From positions 1-17,992 of the forward strand of contig CAYORM010000056.1 in assembly GCA_964406375.1 (NCBI GenBank): a stretch of DNA of 17,992 nt, in the 5' to 3' direction. Under the pieces are notes generated by a model. It searched no databases. It had not been told where the DNA came from and saw only the letters and a list, made by a program, of their open reading frames with translations. Shown here piece after piece: positions 7,748 through 15,585 of the stretch. Numbering within the stretch: position 1 is the stretch's first letter; each line of letters begins with the position of its first letter. The stretch is from CAYORM01 sp964406375. Lineage in GTDB: Bacteria > Pseudomonadota > Alphaproteobacteria > DSM-16000 > Inquilinaceae. The position numbers and the translations under genes were made by a program.

Positions 7748-9652
7748 TCACGTGGCGGACTGGATCTCGGCCTCCGCCCCCTCGAGGGCCTCCTGGGCGT
7801 CGAGCCAGCGCTGTTCCGCCTCCGCGATGGCGGTGGTCGTGCGATGGAGATCCTTCTGCAGTGCCGTCAGACGGTCGGTCGGTCCGGTATAGAGCGTGGG
7901 ATCGGCGAGCGCTGCTTCCAGCTTCGTGCGGAGCGTCTCCAGCCGGGCGATCTCGGCTTCCGCCGATGAGACCGCGCGGCGCAGCGGGGCGAGTGCCTGC
8001 CGCGCCTCGGCGGCGGCCCGCCGCTGATCGCGCCGGCTCGGACCCTCGGCATCCGCCGGCCGGTCGGCGCGCTGGGCCTGTCGCTCTGCCCGGCGCTGTT
8101 CGCCGAGGAGCCGGCGGTAGTCGTCGAGATCGCCGTCGAAGGTACGGACGGTGCCGTCCTTGACCAGCCACAGCCGGTCGGCCGTCAGCTCGACGAGGTT
8201 CGGGTCGTGCGAGATCAGCACCACCGCGCCTTCATAGGCGTTGATCGCCTGGATCAGCGCCTGACGGGCGTCGATGTCGAGATGGTTGGTCGGCTCGTCG
8301 AGCAAAAGGATGTGCGGCGCGTCCCGCGTCATCAGTGCGAAGAGAAGGCGCGCCTTCTCGCCGCCCGAAAGCGAGCCGATCGGCGTCGTCGCCCGCACTT
8401 CGCCGAAGCCGAAGCGTCCGAGCTGCGCGCGCACCTTCTCCTCGGTCGCCAGCGGCATCCGCCGCTGCGCCTCCTGCAGCGGCGTCGCCGTCAGGTCGAG
8501 CTCTTCGGCCTGGTGCTGCGCGAAATAGCCGACCCTGAGCTTGGAGGAGCGGCGGATGCTGCCGGCCAGCGGCTGGAGGCGGCCGGCGAGCAGCTTCACC
8601 AGCGTCGACTTGCCGTTGCCGTTCGCACCCAGCAGCGCAATCCGGTCGTCCATGTCGATCCGCAGATCGAGGCCGCGCAGCACGACATGATCGCCATAGC
8701 CCGCGACCGCGCGGTCGAGCGCCAGCAGCGGCGGGGACAGCGGCTCGGGCGAGGGGAAGTTGAAGGGCGGCGTGTGCTCCTCGACGACGGCGACGATCGG
8801 CTCCATCTTCTCCAGCGCCTTCAGCCGGCTCTGCGCCTGGCGGGCCTTGGAGGCCTTGTAGCGGAAGCGGTCGATGAAGGCCTGCATGTGCCGCCGCTGC
8901 GCCGCCTGCCGGGCGGCAAGGGCGGCTTGGTGTTCGAGCCGCATGCGGCGGGTCCGCTCGAACTGGTCGTAGCCGCCGGCATAGGTCACGAGCTTGCGTT
9001 GATCGAGATGGATCGTCGTGTCGACGGCACGGTTCAAAAGCCCGCGATCGTGGCTGACCAGCAGGATCGTATGCGGATAGGAGGCGAGATAGCCCTCGAG
9101 CCACAAGGACGCTTCGAGATCGAGATGGTTGGTCGGCTCATCGAGCAGGAGCAGGTCGGGCGCGGCGAACAGCACGGCGGCCAGGGCGACCCGCATCCGC
9201 ATGCCGCCTGACAGCGCACCGACAGGGGCCGCCTGCGCCGCCTCGTCGAAACCGAGCCCTTTGAGGATGGTGGCGGCGCGGGCGGGTGCGGTATGCGCAC
9301 CGATATCGGCGAGCCTTGTGTGGATCTCGCCGATCCGCTCCGGATCCGTCGCCGTCTCGGCCTCGGCGAGCAGCGCGGTGCGCTCACGATCGGCGGCGAG
9401 GACCGTCGCGAGCAGGCTGTCCTCGCCGGAGGGTGCCTCCTGCGCCACCGTCCCGACACGCCAGCGCGGCGGAATGTCGATCCGGCCGGAATCCGGCGCC
9501 AGCTCGCCGAGGATGGCGCGCAGCAGCGTCGTCTTGCCGGTACCGTTGTGACCGACCAGCGCGACCCGGTGTCCGGGCGCGATCGTGGCCGACGCGCCGT
9601 CGAGCAGGGTGCGGCCGGCGATCCGGATGGTGACGTCTTCGATCTTCAGCAT
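7748..9652 (-). CDS. ABC-F family ATPase (YheS/Uup-like)
   Basis: ABC-F proteins are soluble twin-ATPase factors that bind the ribosomal E site and relieve stalled or antibiotic-blocked translation; they have no membrane domain. Both cassettes are complete. The first has Walker A GHNGTGKT (residues 34-41), signature LSGGM and LLLLDEPTNHLD. The second has GANGNGKST (Lys348), LSGGEKAR and ILLLDEPTNHLD. The inter-domain linker FIDRFRYKASKARQAQSR is typical of the YheS/ABCF3-like branch. A charged C-terminal extension with coiled-coil character (last 120 residues or so) follows. The open frame reaches 9715, but the family begins MLKIEDVTI, so I start at the ATG at 9652, giving 634 residues. No ribosome binding site is visible there. 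The gene converges on the PAP2 gene across 46 AT-rich bases and diverges from ndk. Confidence 0.93.
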   Translation of the reverse strand: MLKIEDVTIRIAGRTLLDGASATIAPGHRVALVGHNGTGKTTLLRAILGELAPDSGRIDIPPRWRVGTVAQEAPSGEDSLLATVLAADRERTALLAEAETATDPERIGEIHTRLADIGAHTAPARAATILKGLGFDEAAQAAPVGALSGGMRMRVALAAVLFAAPDLLLLDEPTNHLDLEASLWLEGYLASYPHTILLVSHDRGLLNRAVDTTIHLDQRKLVTYAGGYDQFERTRRMRLEHQAALAARQAAQRRHMQAFIDRFRYKASKARQAQSRLKALEKMEPIVAVVEEHTPPFNFPSPEPLSPPLLALDRAVAGYGDHVVLRGLDLRIDMDDRIALLGANGNGKSTLVKLLAGRLQPLAGSIRRSSKLRVGYFAQHQAEELDLTATPLQEAQRRMPLATEEKVRAQLGRFGFGEVRATTPIGSLSGGEKARLLFALMTRDAPHILLLDEPTNHLDIDARQALIQAINAYEGAVVLISHDPNLVELTADRLWLVKDGTVRTFDGDLDDYRRLLGEQRRAERQAQRADRPADAEGPSRRDQRRAAAEARQALAPLRRAVSSAEAEIARLETLRTKLEAALADPTLYTGPTDRLTALQKDLHRTTTAIAEAEQRWLDAQEALEGAEAEIQSAT

Positions 9653-9660
9653 GGGCGGGC

Positions 9661-9690
9661 TCGATAGCGTGCCGTGCCGTGGCGTGTCGA
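9661..9690 (-). promoter_or_regulatory. Possible promoter giving a very short leader for the ABC-F gene
   Basis: Read on the minus strand, TCGACA (9690-9685), an 18-base spacer and TATCGA (9666-9661) end only 8 bases before the ATG at 9652. Transcription would start at or near the start codon, which would fit the lack of a ribosome binding site. The -10 match is weak. Confidence 0.28.
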
Positions 9691-9717
9691 GCGGCCGGTC
9701 GGGAACCGGGCGCATCG

Positions 9718-9746
9718 TTGCCCCGGGCCCGTGGCGAAGCTATAAG
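9718..9746 (+). promoter_or_regulatory. Sigma-70-like promoter of ndk
   Basis: TTGCCC (9718-9723), a 17-base spacer and TATAAG (9741-9746) form a good housekeeping-type promoter. Transcription would start near 9753, leaving a leader of roughly 28 bases before the ndk ATG, with AGGA correctly placed in it. Confidence 0.62.
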
Positions 9747-9781
9747 GCGCGCGCTTTCGCGACATGCCGCAGGAATAGATC

Positions 9782-10204
9782 ATGGCCATCGAACGGACCT
9801 TTTCGATCATCAAGCCCGACGCCACCCGCCGTAACCTGACCGGCAAGATCAACGCGATCTTCGAGGAGGCGGGGCTGCGGATCATCGCGCAGAAGCGCAT
9901 CCGCATGACGCGGGAACAGGCCGAGACCTTCTACGGCGTGCATCGCGAGCGGCCGTTCTTCAACGACCTCGTCGCCTTCATGACCTCGGGTCCGGTGGTC
10001 GTCCAGGTGCTGGAAGGCGAGAATGCCGTCGCCCGCAACCGCGAGCTGATGGGTGCCACCAATCCGGCCAATGCGGCGCCCGGCACCATTCGCGCGCAGT
10101 TCGCCGAGTCGGTCGAGGCCAACTCGGTCCATGGTTCGGACAGCCCGGAGAACGCGGCGATCGAGATCGCTTATTTCTTCGCCGGGGCCGAGATCACCGG
10201 CTGA
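9782..10204 (+). CDS. ndk: Nucleoside diphosphate kinase
   Basis: This enzyme equilibrates the gamma phosphate between nucleoside triphosphates and diphosphates, keeping the NTP and dNTP pools balanced. The 140-residue length is standard. MAIERTFSIIKPDA at the N-terminus and the active site NSVHGSDS are diagnostic; the phosphorylated His is residue 117. The ATG at 9782 has AGGA 7 bases upstream. The gene appears to be monocistronic: it has its own promoter (9718-9746) and an intrinsic terminator directly behind it (10229-10257). The ABC-F/ndk divergent arrangement occurs in other alphaproteobacteria, as far as I recall. Confidence 0.98.
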   Translation: MAIERTFSIIKPDATRRNLTGKINAIFEEAGLRIIAQKRIRMTREQAETFYGVHRERPFFNDLVAFMTSGPVVVQVLEGENAVARNRELMGATNPANAAPGTIRAQFAESVEANSVHGSDSPENAAIEIAYFFAGAEITG

Positions 10205-10228
10205 CCGGACAGCGCTGCGCCAGATGAT

Positions 10229-10257
10229 AAGGCCGGCTTCACGCCGGCCTTTTTCTT
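10229..10257 (+). terminator. Intrinsic terminator of ndk
   Basis: AAGGCCGGC (10229-10237), a 5-base loop TTCAC and GCCGGCCTT (10243-10251) form a 9-bp stem that runs straight into a T-rich tract (10250-10257). It lies 24 bases after the ndk stop. On the minus strand the T-tract is short, so it would serve the convergent small gene only weakly. Confidence 0.9.
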
Positions 10258-10264
10258 GTGGAGT

Positions 10265-10414
10265 TCAGAGGAGGAAGAGCGCCATTCCGACGAGGATGAT
10301 CGCGGCGAAGACGATGACCCACGTGCTCCAGCGGACGAACGAATTCCACATCGCCTTCCGCGACTCGAGGATTTCATCCGCCGAAGATCTGCGCCCGTCC
10401 TTCGTTATCGCCAT
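10265..10414 (-). CDS. aa3-type cytochrome c oxidase subunit IV (49 residues)
   Basis: This small gene encodes a 49-residue protein with a charged N-terminal half containing ILESRKAMWNSFVRWSTW (residues 15-32) and a single membrane helix (about 32-49, ending MALFLL). This pattern, with an R-K-x-x-W-x-x-F-x-x-x-x-T/S-x-W stretch leading into one hydrophobic helix, is that of the bacterial aa3-type cytochrome oxidase subunit IV family, seen as a one-helix accessory subunit in alphaproteobacterial oxidases. The ATG at 10414 has AGGA 5 bases upstream, and a likely promoter lies at 10462-10490. It stands alone, far from any other oxidase gene in this window, which is usual for the family. It converges on ndk with the ndk terminator between them. 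Loss is often tolerated in studied oxidases, so its role is probably accessory. Confidence 0.83.
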   Translation of the reverse strand: MAITKDGRRSSADEILESRKAMWNSFVRWSTWVIVFAAIILVGMALFLL

Positions 10415-10461
10415 TTCGATCCTGCCATTCCCGCATATTCGCCCACAGCGCGGCGTCCCGT

Positions 10462-10490
10462 TTACTAGGCACGGGATGCCGGAATGACAA
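10462..10490 (-). promoter_or_regulatory. Likely promoter of the subunit IV gene, with a dyad around the -10 box
   Basis: On the minus strand, TTGTCA (10490-10485) and TAGTAA (10467-10462) are 17 bases apart, about 48 bases before the ATG. The -35 box matches at five of six bases, the -10 at three. A perfect inverted repeat, TCCCGT (10456-10461) and ACGGGA (10471-10476), flanks the -10 box and could be an operator or a weak purN terminator stem. Confidence 0.5.
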
Positions 10491-10501
10491 GCAAAATCCG
10501 G

Positions 10502-11206
10502 TCAATCTGTCGCAGCGCCGGCCGCCCGATATTGCGAGGACGGAAGCGCCGGCCAATCCGGCGGCAGCGGATTTGCCAGGAGAGCCGTGGACGTCGGCGC
10601 ATCGACCCGCGCTCGCCCCTCCGCCAAGGTGACGCGGCCTTCGGCCACCCAGCGCAGCGCCGCGGGATAGCAGCGGTGTTCGGCAGCGAGCACCCGGGCC
10701 GCGAGACTGTCGGCCGTATCGTCGGGCTGCACCGGCACGGCGGCCTGCAGCAGGATCGGGCCGTCGTCGAGGGCCGGCGTCACCACATGGACGGTGCAGC
10801 CGGTGATGGCGACCCCGGCGGCAAGCGCCCGCGCATGGGTGTCGAGCCCGCGGAAGGCCGGCAGCAGCGAGGGATGGATATTGAGGATGCGCCCCGGCCA
10901 GCGCGCGACGAAGTCCCGGCCGAGCACCCGCATGAAGCCGGCGAGGCAGATGAGCTCCGCCCCCGCCTGACGCAGCCGGTCATCGAGCGCCGCCTCGAAG
11001 GTAGCCCGGTCGGGGAAGGCGGCGCGATCCAGCGCGGCGACCGGCAGCCCCAGCCGTCGGGCGCGGTCGAGCCCCGGCGCGGTCGGCACATCGCTCGCCA
11101 CGAGGACGATCCTGGCCGGAAAATCCGGTGCGGCGCAGGCATGCGCCAGCGCCTCCATGTTGCTGCCGCGCCCGGAGAGCAGGATGGCGACGTTCAGGCG
11201 GCCCAT
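10502..11206 (-). CDS. purN: Phosphoribosylglycinamide formyltransferase (10-formyl-THF dependent)
   Basis: PurN transfers a formyl group from 10-formyltetrahydrofolate to glycinamide ribonucleotide, the third step of purine synthesis. The 234-residue product starts MGRLNVAILLSGRGSNMEAL, the usual phosphate-binding N-terminus. The catalytic triad is in place: Asn109 and His111 in NIHPSLLP, and Asp147 in TPALDDGPI, each three higher than in E. coli. The start at 11206 lies inside the end of purM; the genes overlap by 13 bases, and GGAG sits 7 bases before the ATG, so translation is probably coupled. The last 30 or so residues (Pro- and Ala-rich) extend beyond the usual core. The frame is open further upstream, but that stretch lies within purM and is not part of the gene. 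Confidence 0.96.
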   Translation of the reverse strand: MGRLNVAILLSGRGSNMEALAHACAAPDFPARIVLVASDVPTAPGLDRARRLGLPVAALDRAAFPDRATFEAALDDRLRQAGAELICLAGFMRVLGRDFVARWPGRILNIHPSLLPAFRGLDTHARALAAGVAITGCTVHVVTPALDDGPILLQAAVPVQPDDTADSLAARVLAAEHRCYPAALRWVAEGRVTLAEGRARVDAPTSTALLANPLPPDWPALPSSQYRAAGAATD

Positions 11207-12339
11207 GCCGCCGCTCCGGCGCTCTCGATGACGACCCGCTCCTCGCCATCGGCATCCGGCCGGTCGGCGCCGAGCCCGACGACCCGGCCGATCCGGTAGA
11301 CGATCTCCCCGGCATTCTTGAGCGTCGCTGCGACCGCCTCCGCCCGATCCGGGGCGGCCACGACCACCATGCCGATCCCGCAATTGAAGGTCCGTGCCAT
11401 CTCGGCGGCGGAGAGACCGCCTTGCGCACGCAGCCATGCGAAGACCGGCGGGGCGGTCCAGGCCGTGGCATCGAGGACGACGCCGAGTCCGTCGGGCAGC
11501 ACGCGCGGAATGTTGCCGATGAGGCCGCCGCCGGTGATATGCGCCATTGCCCGCACCCCCTCCGCCTCGGCGCGCAGGGCGGCGAGCATTGACCGGACAT
11601 AGATGCGGGTCGGGGTGAGCAATGCCTCGCCGAGCGTCGCCGCCTCGCCGAAGGGGCTGGGGTCGCCATAGCCGAGCCCCGCCTGGTCGACCAGCCGGCG
11701 GACCAGCGAGAAGCCGTTCGAATGGACGCCGGAGGAGGCGAGGCCGAGTACCACGTCGCCCGGCGCCACCGAAGCGCCGGTGAGCTGCCGGCCGCGCTCG
11801 ACCGCGCCGACGGCAAAGCCCGCGAGATCATAGTCGCCGGCGGCATACATGCCCGGCATCTCGGCGGTCTCGCCGCCGATCAGCGCGCAGCCGGCCTGGC
11901 GGCAGCCCTCGGCGATGCCGGCCAGGATGGCAGCGCCAACGGCGCGCTCGAGCCGGCCGCTTGCGAAATAATCGAGGAAGAACAGCGGCTCGGCGCCCTG
12001 GACCACGAGATCGTTGACGCACATGGCCACGAGGTCGATGCCGACCGTGTCGTGCCGACCGGCGGCGATCGCCACCTTGAGCTTGGTCCCGACGCCATCG
12101 GTCGCCGCCACCAGGATGGGATCGCGGAAGCCTGCGGCGCGCGGGTCGAACATCGCGCCGAAGCCGCCCAGACCCTCCATCATCCCGGCGCGGCGGGTCC
12201 CTTCGGAGAGCGGCCGGATGTCCTCGACGAAAGCGTCGCCGGCCGCGACGTCGACACCGGCCGCCCGATAGGCGTCGGCGGCCGTATTCGGCTGAGAGGA
12301 GGCCGGGCCGGAGGAAGGCGCGTCCGGCGGGGTGGGCAT
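11194..12339 (-). CDS. purM: Phosphoribosylformylglycinamidine cyclo-ligase (AIR synthetase)
   Basis: PurM closes the imidazole ring, converting formylglycinamidine ribonucleotide and ATP to aminoimidazole ribonucleotide, the fifth step of purine synthesis. Family motifs include ATDGVGTKLKVA, VNDLVVQGAEPLFFLDY, GGETAEMPGMY and SSGVHSNGFSLVR. From the ATG at 12339, which has GAGG 5 bases upstream, the product is 381 residues. This is longer than the usual 345 or so because of a Pro- and Ser-rich N-terminal extension of about 25 residues and a C-terminal tail. An upstream open frame reaching 12570 lies within the divergent gene and is rejected. The gene is the first of a purM-purN pair and is divergent from the DUF2066 gene over 92 bases; that gap contains TTATAA, which could serve as a -10 element in either direction. 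Confidence 0.96.
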   Translation of the reverse strand: MPTPPDAPSSGPASSQPNTAADAYRAAGVDVAAGDAFVEDIRPLSEGTRRAGMMEGLGGFGAMFDPRAAGFRDPILVAATDGVGTKLKVAIAAGRHDTVGIDLVAMCVNDLVVQGAEPLFFLDYFASGRLERAVGAAILAGIAEGCRQAGCALIGGETAEMPGMYAAGDYDLAGFAVGAVERGRQLTGASVAPGDVVLGLASSGVHSNGFSLVRRLVDQAGLGYGDPSPFGEAATLGEALLTPTRIYVRSMLAALRAEAEGVRAMAHITGGGLIGNIPRVLPDGLGVVLDATAWTAPPVFAWLRAQGGLSAAEMARTFNCGIGMVVVAAPDRAEAVAATLKNAGEIVYRIGRVVGLGADRPDADGEERVVIESAGAAAWAA

Positions 12340-12340
12340 G

Positions 12341-12369
12341 ATGACCTCGCGTCCCGGAATGCTTATAAG
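12341..12369 (+). promoter_or_regulatory. Likely promoter of the DUF2066-to-hda gene cluster
   Basis: ATGACC (12341-12346), 17 bases, then TATAAG (12364-12369) gives a fair housekeeping-type promoter with transcription expected near 12376, about 56 bases before the ATG at 12432. The -35 hexamer lies immediately next to the purM start codon. The symmetric TTATAA (12363-12368) could also act for purM on the other strand, though no good -35 box is seen for it. Confidence 0.45.
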
Positions 12370-12431
12370 GAGGCGGCGCGCAGCGGAGTCCGTTGCCGCG
12401 CGGGACCATAGCCGAACCGGAAGGCATTGCA

Positions 12432-13187
12432 ATGCTGCATCGTAACGGTCACCGGACCGCGGTCGCCCTGGCCGCCGCGGCGGTTCTCGGTGCCGCCTTG
12501 GTGTCCGCAGCCCCTGTATCCGCGCAGCCGGTCGAGCCGACCGTGCAGCCGACCATCTCCGGCGGCGCACCGATCGCGACCTCGACCGAAGGCTACACCA
12601 TCGCCGATGTGACGGTGGAGGCCACCGCGGGGACGACGGTGGCGGCGCGCGACATCGCCTTCCGCGAGGGGCAGCGCAAGGCGCTCGCCCGGCTGCTCGA
12701 GCGGCTGGGCGCCACCGGACGGCTCGATCCCGCCGCCGTCTCGGATGCCGATCTCGACGCGATCGTCGAGCGCTTCCAGGTCAATGCCGAACAGAGCTCG
12801 CCCGGCCGCTACGCGGCGACGCTGACCTATGTGTTCCGCGGGCCGGCGGTGCAGGCGCTGCTCTCCGGGGCGGCGCCGGCCATCGCCACCGCGCCGGGCG
12901 CCGGCCATGACGCGGGCACGCTGATGCCGAGCACCGGCGTCGGGGCGGCGGGTGCGCTGAACGTGCTCGTCCCGATCCAGACGGCGGCCGATTGGTATGA
13001 CATCCAGGCCCGGCTCGCACGGCTGTCGGGCATCGTCGACGCGGCAGTCGCCAGCCTTTCGGCGCGCGAGGTCGTCATAGAGTTGCGCGGCGGTTCGGCG
13101 GAGACGTTGAACCCGCTGCTCGCGCGCGAGGGGCTCGTCCTGCGGCCGGGCCCCGTCGCGCTCGAACTCGTGCGTCTGGGCGGGTAG
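12432..13187 (+). CDS. Exported DUF2066 domain protein
   Basis: The function is unknown. The 251-residue product has a Sec signal peptide (residues 1-31, cleavage after VSA) followed by a domain that matches my knowledge of the DUF2066 family: EGYTIADVTVEATAG, then AFREGQRKALARLLERLG and a segment on predicted paired strands, NAEQSSPGRYAATLTYVFRG. The C-terminal part has a NVLVPIQTAADWYDIQARLARLSGIVDAAV-like region that resembles a small alpha/beta repeat. The ATG at 12432 has GGAAGG 7 bases before it; an in-frame upstream start at 12393 would bury the signal peptide. The gene heads a cluster with the lipid synthase, AI-2E and Hda-like genes, an order that I recall from other alphaproteobacteria, so an envelope role is a reasonable inference. 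Confidence 0.83.
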   Translation: MLHRNGHRTAVALAAAAVLGAALVSAAPVSAQPVEPTVQPTISGGAPIATSTEGYTIADVTVEATAGTTVAARDIAFREGQRKALARLLERLGATGRLDPAAVSDADLDAIVERFQVNAEQSSPGRYAATLTYVFRGPAVQALLSGAAPAIATAPGAGHDAGTLMPSTGVGAAGALNVLVPIQTAADWYDIQARLARLSGIVDAAVASLSAREVVIELRGGSAETLNPLLAREGLVLRPGPVALELVRLGG

Positions 13188-13192
13188 AGATC

Positions 13193-13777
13193 GTGGCTCA
13201 AGCCGGGCGAATGCGCGGCTCGCTGCTCGGCCAGCTCCCGAACCTGCTGAGCCTCGCGCGGGTCGTGGTGGCGCCGCTGACGGTGGCGATGATCCTCGAC
13301 GGCCATTTCGCCGTGGCGTTCTGGCTGTTCGCGGCCGCTGCCGCGACCGATGCGGTGGACGGGATCCTCGCGCGCTGGCTGAACGCGCGGACGGTGATCG
13401 GCACCTTCCTCGACCCCGCCGCCGACAAGCTGCTGTTGGTCGGCACCTTCGTCAGCCTCGCCTGGCTCGGGGTGCTGCCGCCCTGGATCGTCGGGCTGAT
13501 CGTCCTGCGCGATGTCGGGCTCGTCCTCGGACTGCTCGTCCTCTGGCTCATCGGCCGTCCGTTCCGCTCGATCAGCCCGTCGCCGATCAGCAAGCTGAAT
13601 ACCGTGCTGCAGATCGCCCTTGCGGTCACCGCCCTGGCCCTGCCGGCGCTGACGGTCGATGCCGGCTGGCTCCTCGACGGGCTGGTCTGGGCCGTCGCCC
13701 TCTCCACCCTGGCCTCCGGTGCCGGCTATCTGTGGTCGGCACTGCGGCACTTCATGACACTGGGCGCCCATGCCTGA
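13193..13777 (+). CDS. CDP-alcohol phosphatidyltransferase family protein
   Basis: Members of this family are membrane enzymes that move a phosphatidyl group from CDP-diacylglycerol to an alcohol, as in phosphatidylglycerophosphate synthase or cardiolipin synthase. The complete signature D-x2-DG-x2-AR-x8-G-x3-D-x3-D is present at residues 53-78 (Asp53, Asp56, Gly57, Ala60-Arg61, Gly70, Asp74, Asp78). About five hydrophobic segments surround it. The start is a GTG at 13193, five bases after the previous stop, with only a weak purine-rich stretch before it; the ATG at 13211 is an alternative that still leaves the LPNLLSLARVVVAP helix intact. The 3' end overlaps the next gene by 8 bases. The substrate alcohol is uncertain, but a phosphatidylglycerophosphate synthase-like role is likely. 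Confidence 0.87.
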   Translation: MAQAGRMRGSLLGQLPNLLSLARVVVAPLTVAMILDGHFAVAFWLFAAAAATDAVDGILARWLNARTVIGTFLDPAADKLLLVGTFVSLAWLGVLPPWIVGLIVLRDVGLVLGLLVLWLIGRPFRSISPSPISKLNTVLQIALAVTALALPALTVDAGWLLDGLVWAVALSTLASGAGYLWSALRHFMTLGAHA

Positions 13778-14888
13778 CGGCGGTCACAGCAGCCGGATGC
13801 TCAGTCTCCGGACACGGTTCTGGCTGATCGGCCTTGCGGCACTGGTCTTTCTGATCTGGCTGCTGTCGAACGTGCTGATGCCTTTCGTGCTGGGCATCAC
13901 CATCGCCTATCTGTTCGATCCGGCCTGCGACCGGATGCAGCGCCTGGGATTGCCGCGCTGGCTCGCCACCACGATCATCCTGCTCATCTTCGTGATGATC
14001 GTCGTCATCGGGCTGCTGATTCTCGTCCCGATCATCCTCCGGCAGATCGAGGGGCTGGTCGCGGCGATGCCCACCTATCTCGAAAGCCTCGCGAGCCTGA
14101 TACAGCCGATGGTCGAGAATCTGCGCGACCATCTCTCGCCCGGCGATTTCGAGGAGATCGAGCGCGCCATCCGCGGCTATGTCGGCAGCATCGTCTCCTG
14201 GACGGGGACGCTGATCGGCAGTCTCTGGCAGGGCGGGATGGCGATCATCGACGTGCTGTCGCTGCTCGTCGTCACCCCCGTCGTCGCCTTCTACATGCTG
14301 CGCGACTGGGACCAGATGATGAGCACGATCGACCGCAACGTGCCGCGGCCGCAGCAGGACACGGTGCGGATGCTGGCGCGGCGGGTCGATGAGACGCTGG
14401 CGCGCTTCGTGCGCGGCCAGCTCACCGTCTGCTTCCTGCTCGGCGCCTTCTACGCGGTCGGGCTGTCTCTCGTCGGCCTGAACTTCGCGCTGCTGATCGG
14501 TCTGGTCACCGGCGTGCTGTCGATCATCCCCTATGTCGGCACGCTGGTCGGTTTCGTCGCCTCGGTCGGTATCGCGCTGTTCCAGTATGACGACTGGACG
14601 ATGTGGGCGGTCGTCGCCGGCATCTTCGTCCTCGGCCAGTTCATCGAGGGCAATTTCATCACCCCGAAGCTGGTCGGTGATTCGATCGGGCTCCACCCGG
14701 TCTGGGTGATGTTTGCCCTGTTCGCGGGCGGCGCGCTCTTCGGCTTCACCGGCGTGATGCTGGCGGTGCCCGTTGCGGCGATCATCGGCGTGCTGGTGCG
14801 CTTTGCGATCGGCCGCTACCGCGGCTCGGGCCTTTACACCGGGCTCGACGAGCCGCCGCCGCGGCTGGACGATCGCAGCGCGGCATGA
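13770..14888 (+). CDS. AI-2E transporter / PerM family membrane protein
   Basis: The 372-residue protein has the AI-2E/PerM layout: two or three hydrophobic segments in the first 95 residues (FWLIGLAALVFLIWLL and TIILLIFVMIVVIGLLILVP), a long soluble loop (about 95-150) and then five more helices. The conserved region includes LSIIPYVGTLVGF and GNFITPKLVGDSIGLHPVW. Some members export small molecules or act as Na+/H+ antiporters, but most, including E. coli PerM, have no defined substrate, so the signalling-molecule name should not be taken literally. The ATG at 13770 lies 8 bases inside the preceding gene, and the stop overlaps the Hda-like start as ATGA, so the genes are translationally coupled. 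Confidence 0.92.
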   Translation: MPDGGHSSRMLSLRTRFWLIGLAALVFLIWLLSNVLMPFVLGITIAYLFDPACDRMQRLGLPRWLATTIILLIFVMIVVIGLLILVPIILRQIEGLVAAMPTYLESLASLIQPMVENLRDHLSPGDFEEIERAIRGYVGSIVSWTGTLIGSLWQGGMAIIDVLSLLVVTPVVAFYMLRDWDQMMSTIDRNVPRPQQDTVRMLARRVDETLARFVRGQLTVCFLLGAFYAVGLSLVGLNFALLIGLVTGVLSIIPYVGTLVGFVASVGIALFQYDDWTMWAVVAGIFVLGQFIEGNFITPKLVGDSIGLHPVWVMFALFAGGALFGFTGVMLAVPVAAIIGVLVRFAIGRYRGSGLYTGLDEPPPRLDDRSAA

Positions 14889-15580
14889 GCGGAGCACAAC
14901 CGGCGCAGCTCGTCTTCGACCTGTCACTCCCGCCGGCACTCGGACCCGAGGATTTCGTCGTCGCCGCCTGCAATGCCGAGGCGGTGGCCTGGCTGCTCGA
15001 GCCGCGCCCCTGGCCCGGGCCGGTGCTGGCGCTGCATGGGCCGCCGGGATCGGGCAAGTCCCACCTTCTCGGGCTGTGGCGGCAGCGCACGGGCGCGGCG
15101 ACACGGCTCGATGCGCCGGGGCGCGACCTCGCGCTCGACGATGCGGCAGTCTCCGTCACCGGCCCTGTGGCGGAGGAGGCGCTCTTCCACCGGATCAACC
15201 GGGCGCGGGAGGAGGGGGGACGGATCCTCCTCGCCGCGGCGGAGCCGCCGGCGCGCTGGCCGGTGACGCTGCCCGATCTCGCCTCGCGCCTCAGGGCGGC
15301 AATGGTGGTGGGCGTCAGTGCGCCCGACGAGGCGTTCCTGTCGCAGCTCCTCGTCAAACTGATCGCCGACCGGCAGCTCGTGGTCGGGCCCGAGGCCGTC
15401 GCCTATCTCGTGCCGCGGATGGAGCGCAGCTTCGCCGCCGCGCGGCGGCTGGTGGCGACGATCGACCGGCTCAGCCTCGCCGCCGGCCGGCGGGTGACCC
15501 TGCCGCTCGTTCGCGCCGCGCTGGCGGAGGCGGGCGGGGCGGCGGGCGATACAGCGGGTGAGGCCGGCGGCGACGCTTGA
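14885..15580 (+). CDS. hda: Hda-like DnaA-regulatory ATPase
   Basis: Hda proteins bind the sliding clamp and stimulate ATP hydrolysis by DnaA, preventing over-initiation. The 231-residue product has a short N-terminal Q-L-x-F-type segment (QLVFDL, residues 8-13) that resembles a clamp-binding motif. It then has the DnaA-like FVVAACNAEAV (24-34), Walker A GPPGSGKSH (52-60) and a degenerate Walker B-like LALDDA. A C-terminal region, LVPRMERSFAAARRLV, leads to a final helix, matching domain III of DnaA. There is no DnaA domain IV, which rules out DnaA itself. The ATG overlaps the AI-2E stop by 4 bases. The following gene is purU and not the polyphosphate kinase gene that I recall in this position in some relatives. 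The last 20 or so residues are Gly- and Ala-rich. Confidence 0.85.
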   Translation: MSGAQPAQLVFDLSLPPALGPEDFVVAACNAEAVAWLLEPRPWPGPVLALHGPPGSGKSHLLGLWRQRTGAATRLDAPGRDLALDDAAVSVTGPVAEEALFHRINRAREEGGRILLAAAEPPARWPVTLPDLASRLRAAMVVGVSAPDEAFLSQLLVKLIADRQLVVGPEAVAYLVPRMERSFAAARRLVATIDRLSLAAGRRVTLPLVRAALAEAGGAAGDTAGEAGGDA

Positions 15581-15585
15581 GCGTT

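Noticed and set aside
13752..15104. 450-codon minus-strand open frame opposite the AI-2E gene
   Set aside because: Low-complexity Arg/Asp/Gln/His-rich translation typical of an antisense frame; the plus-strand gene is clear.
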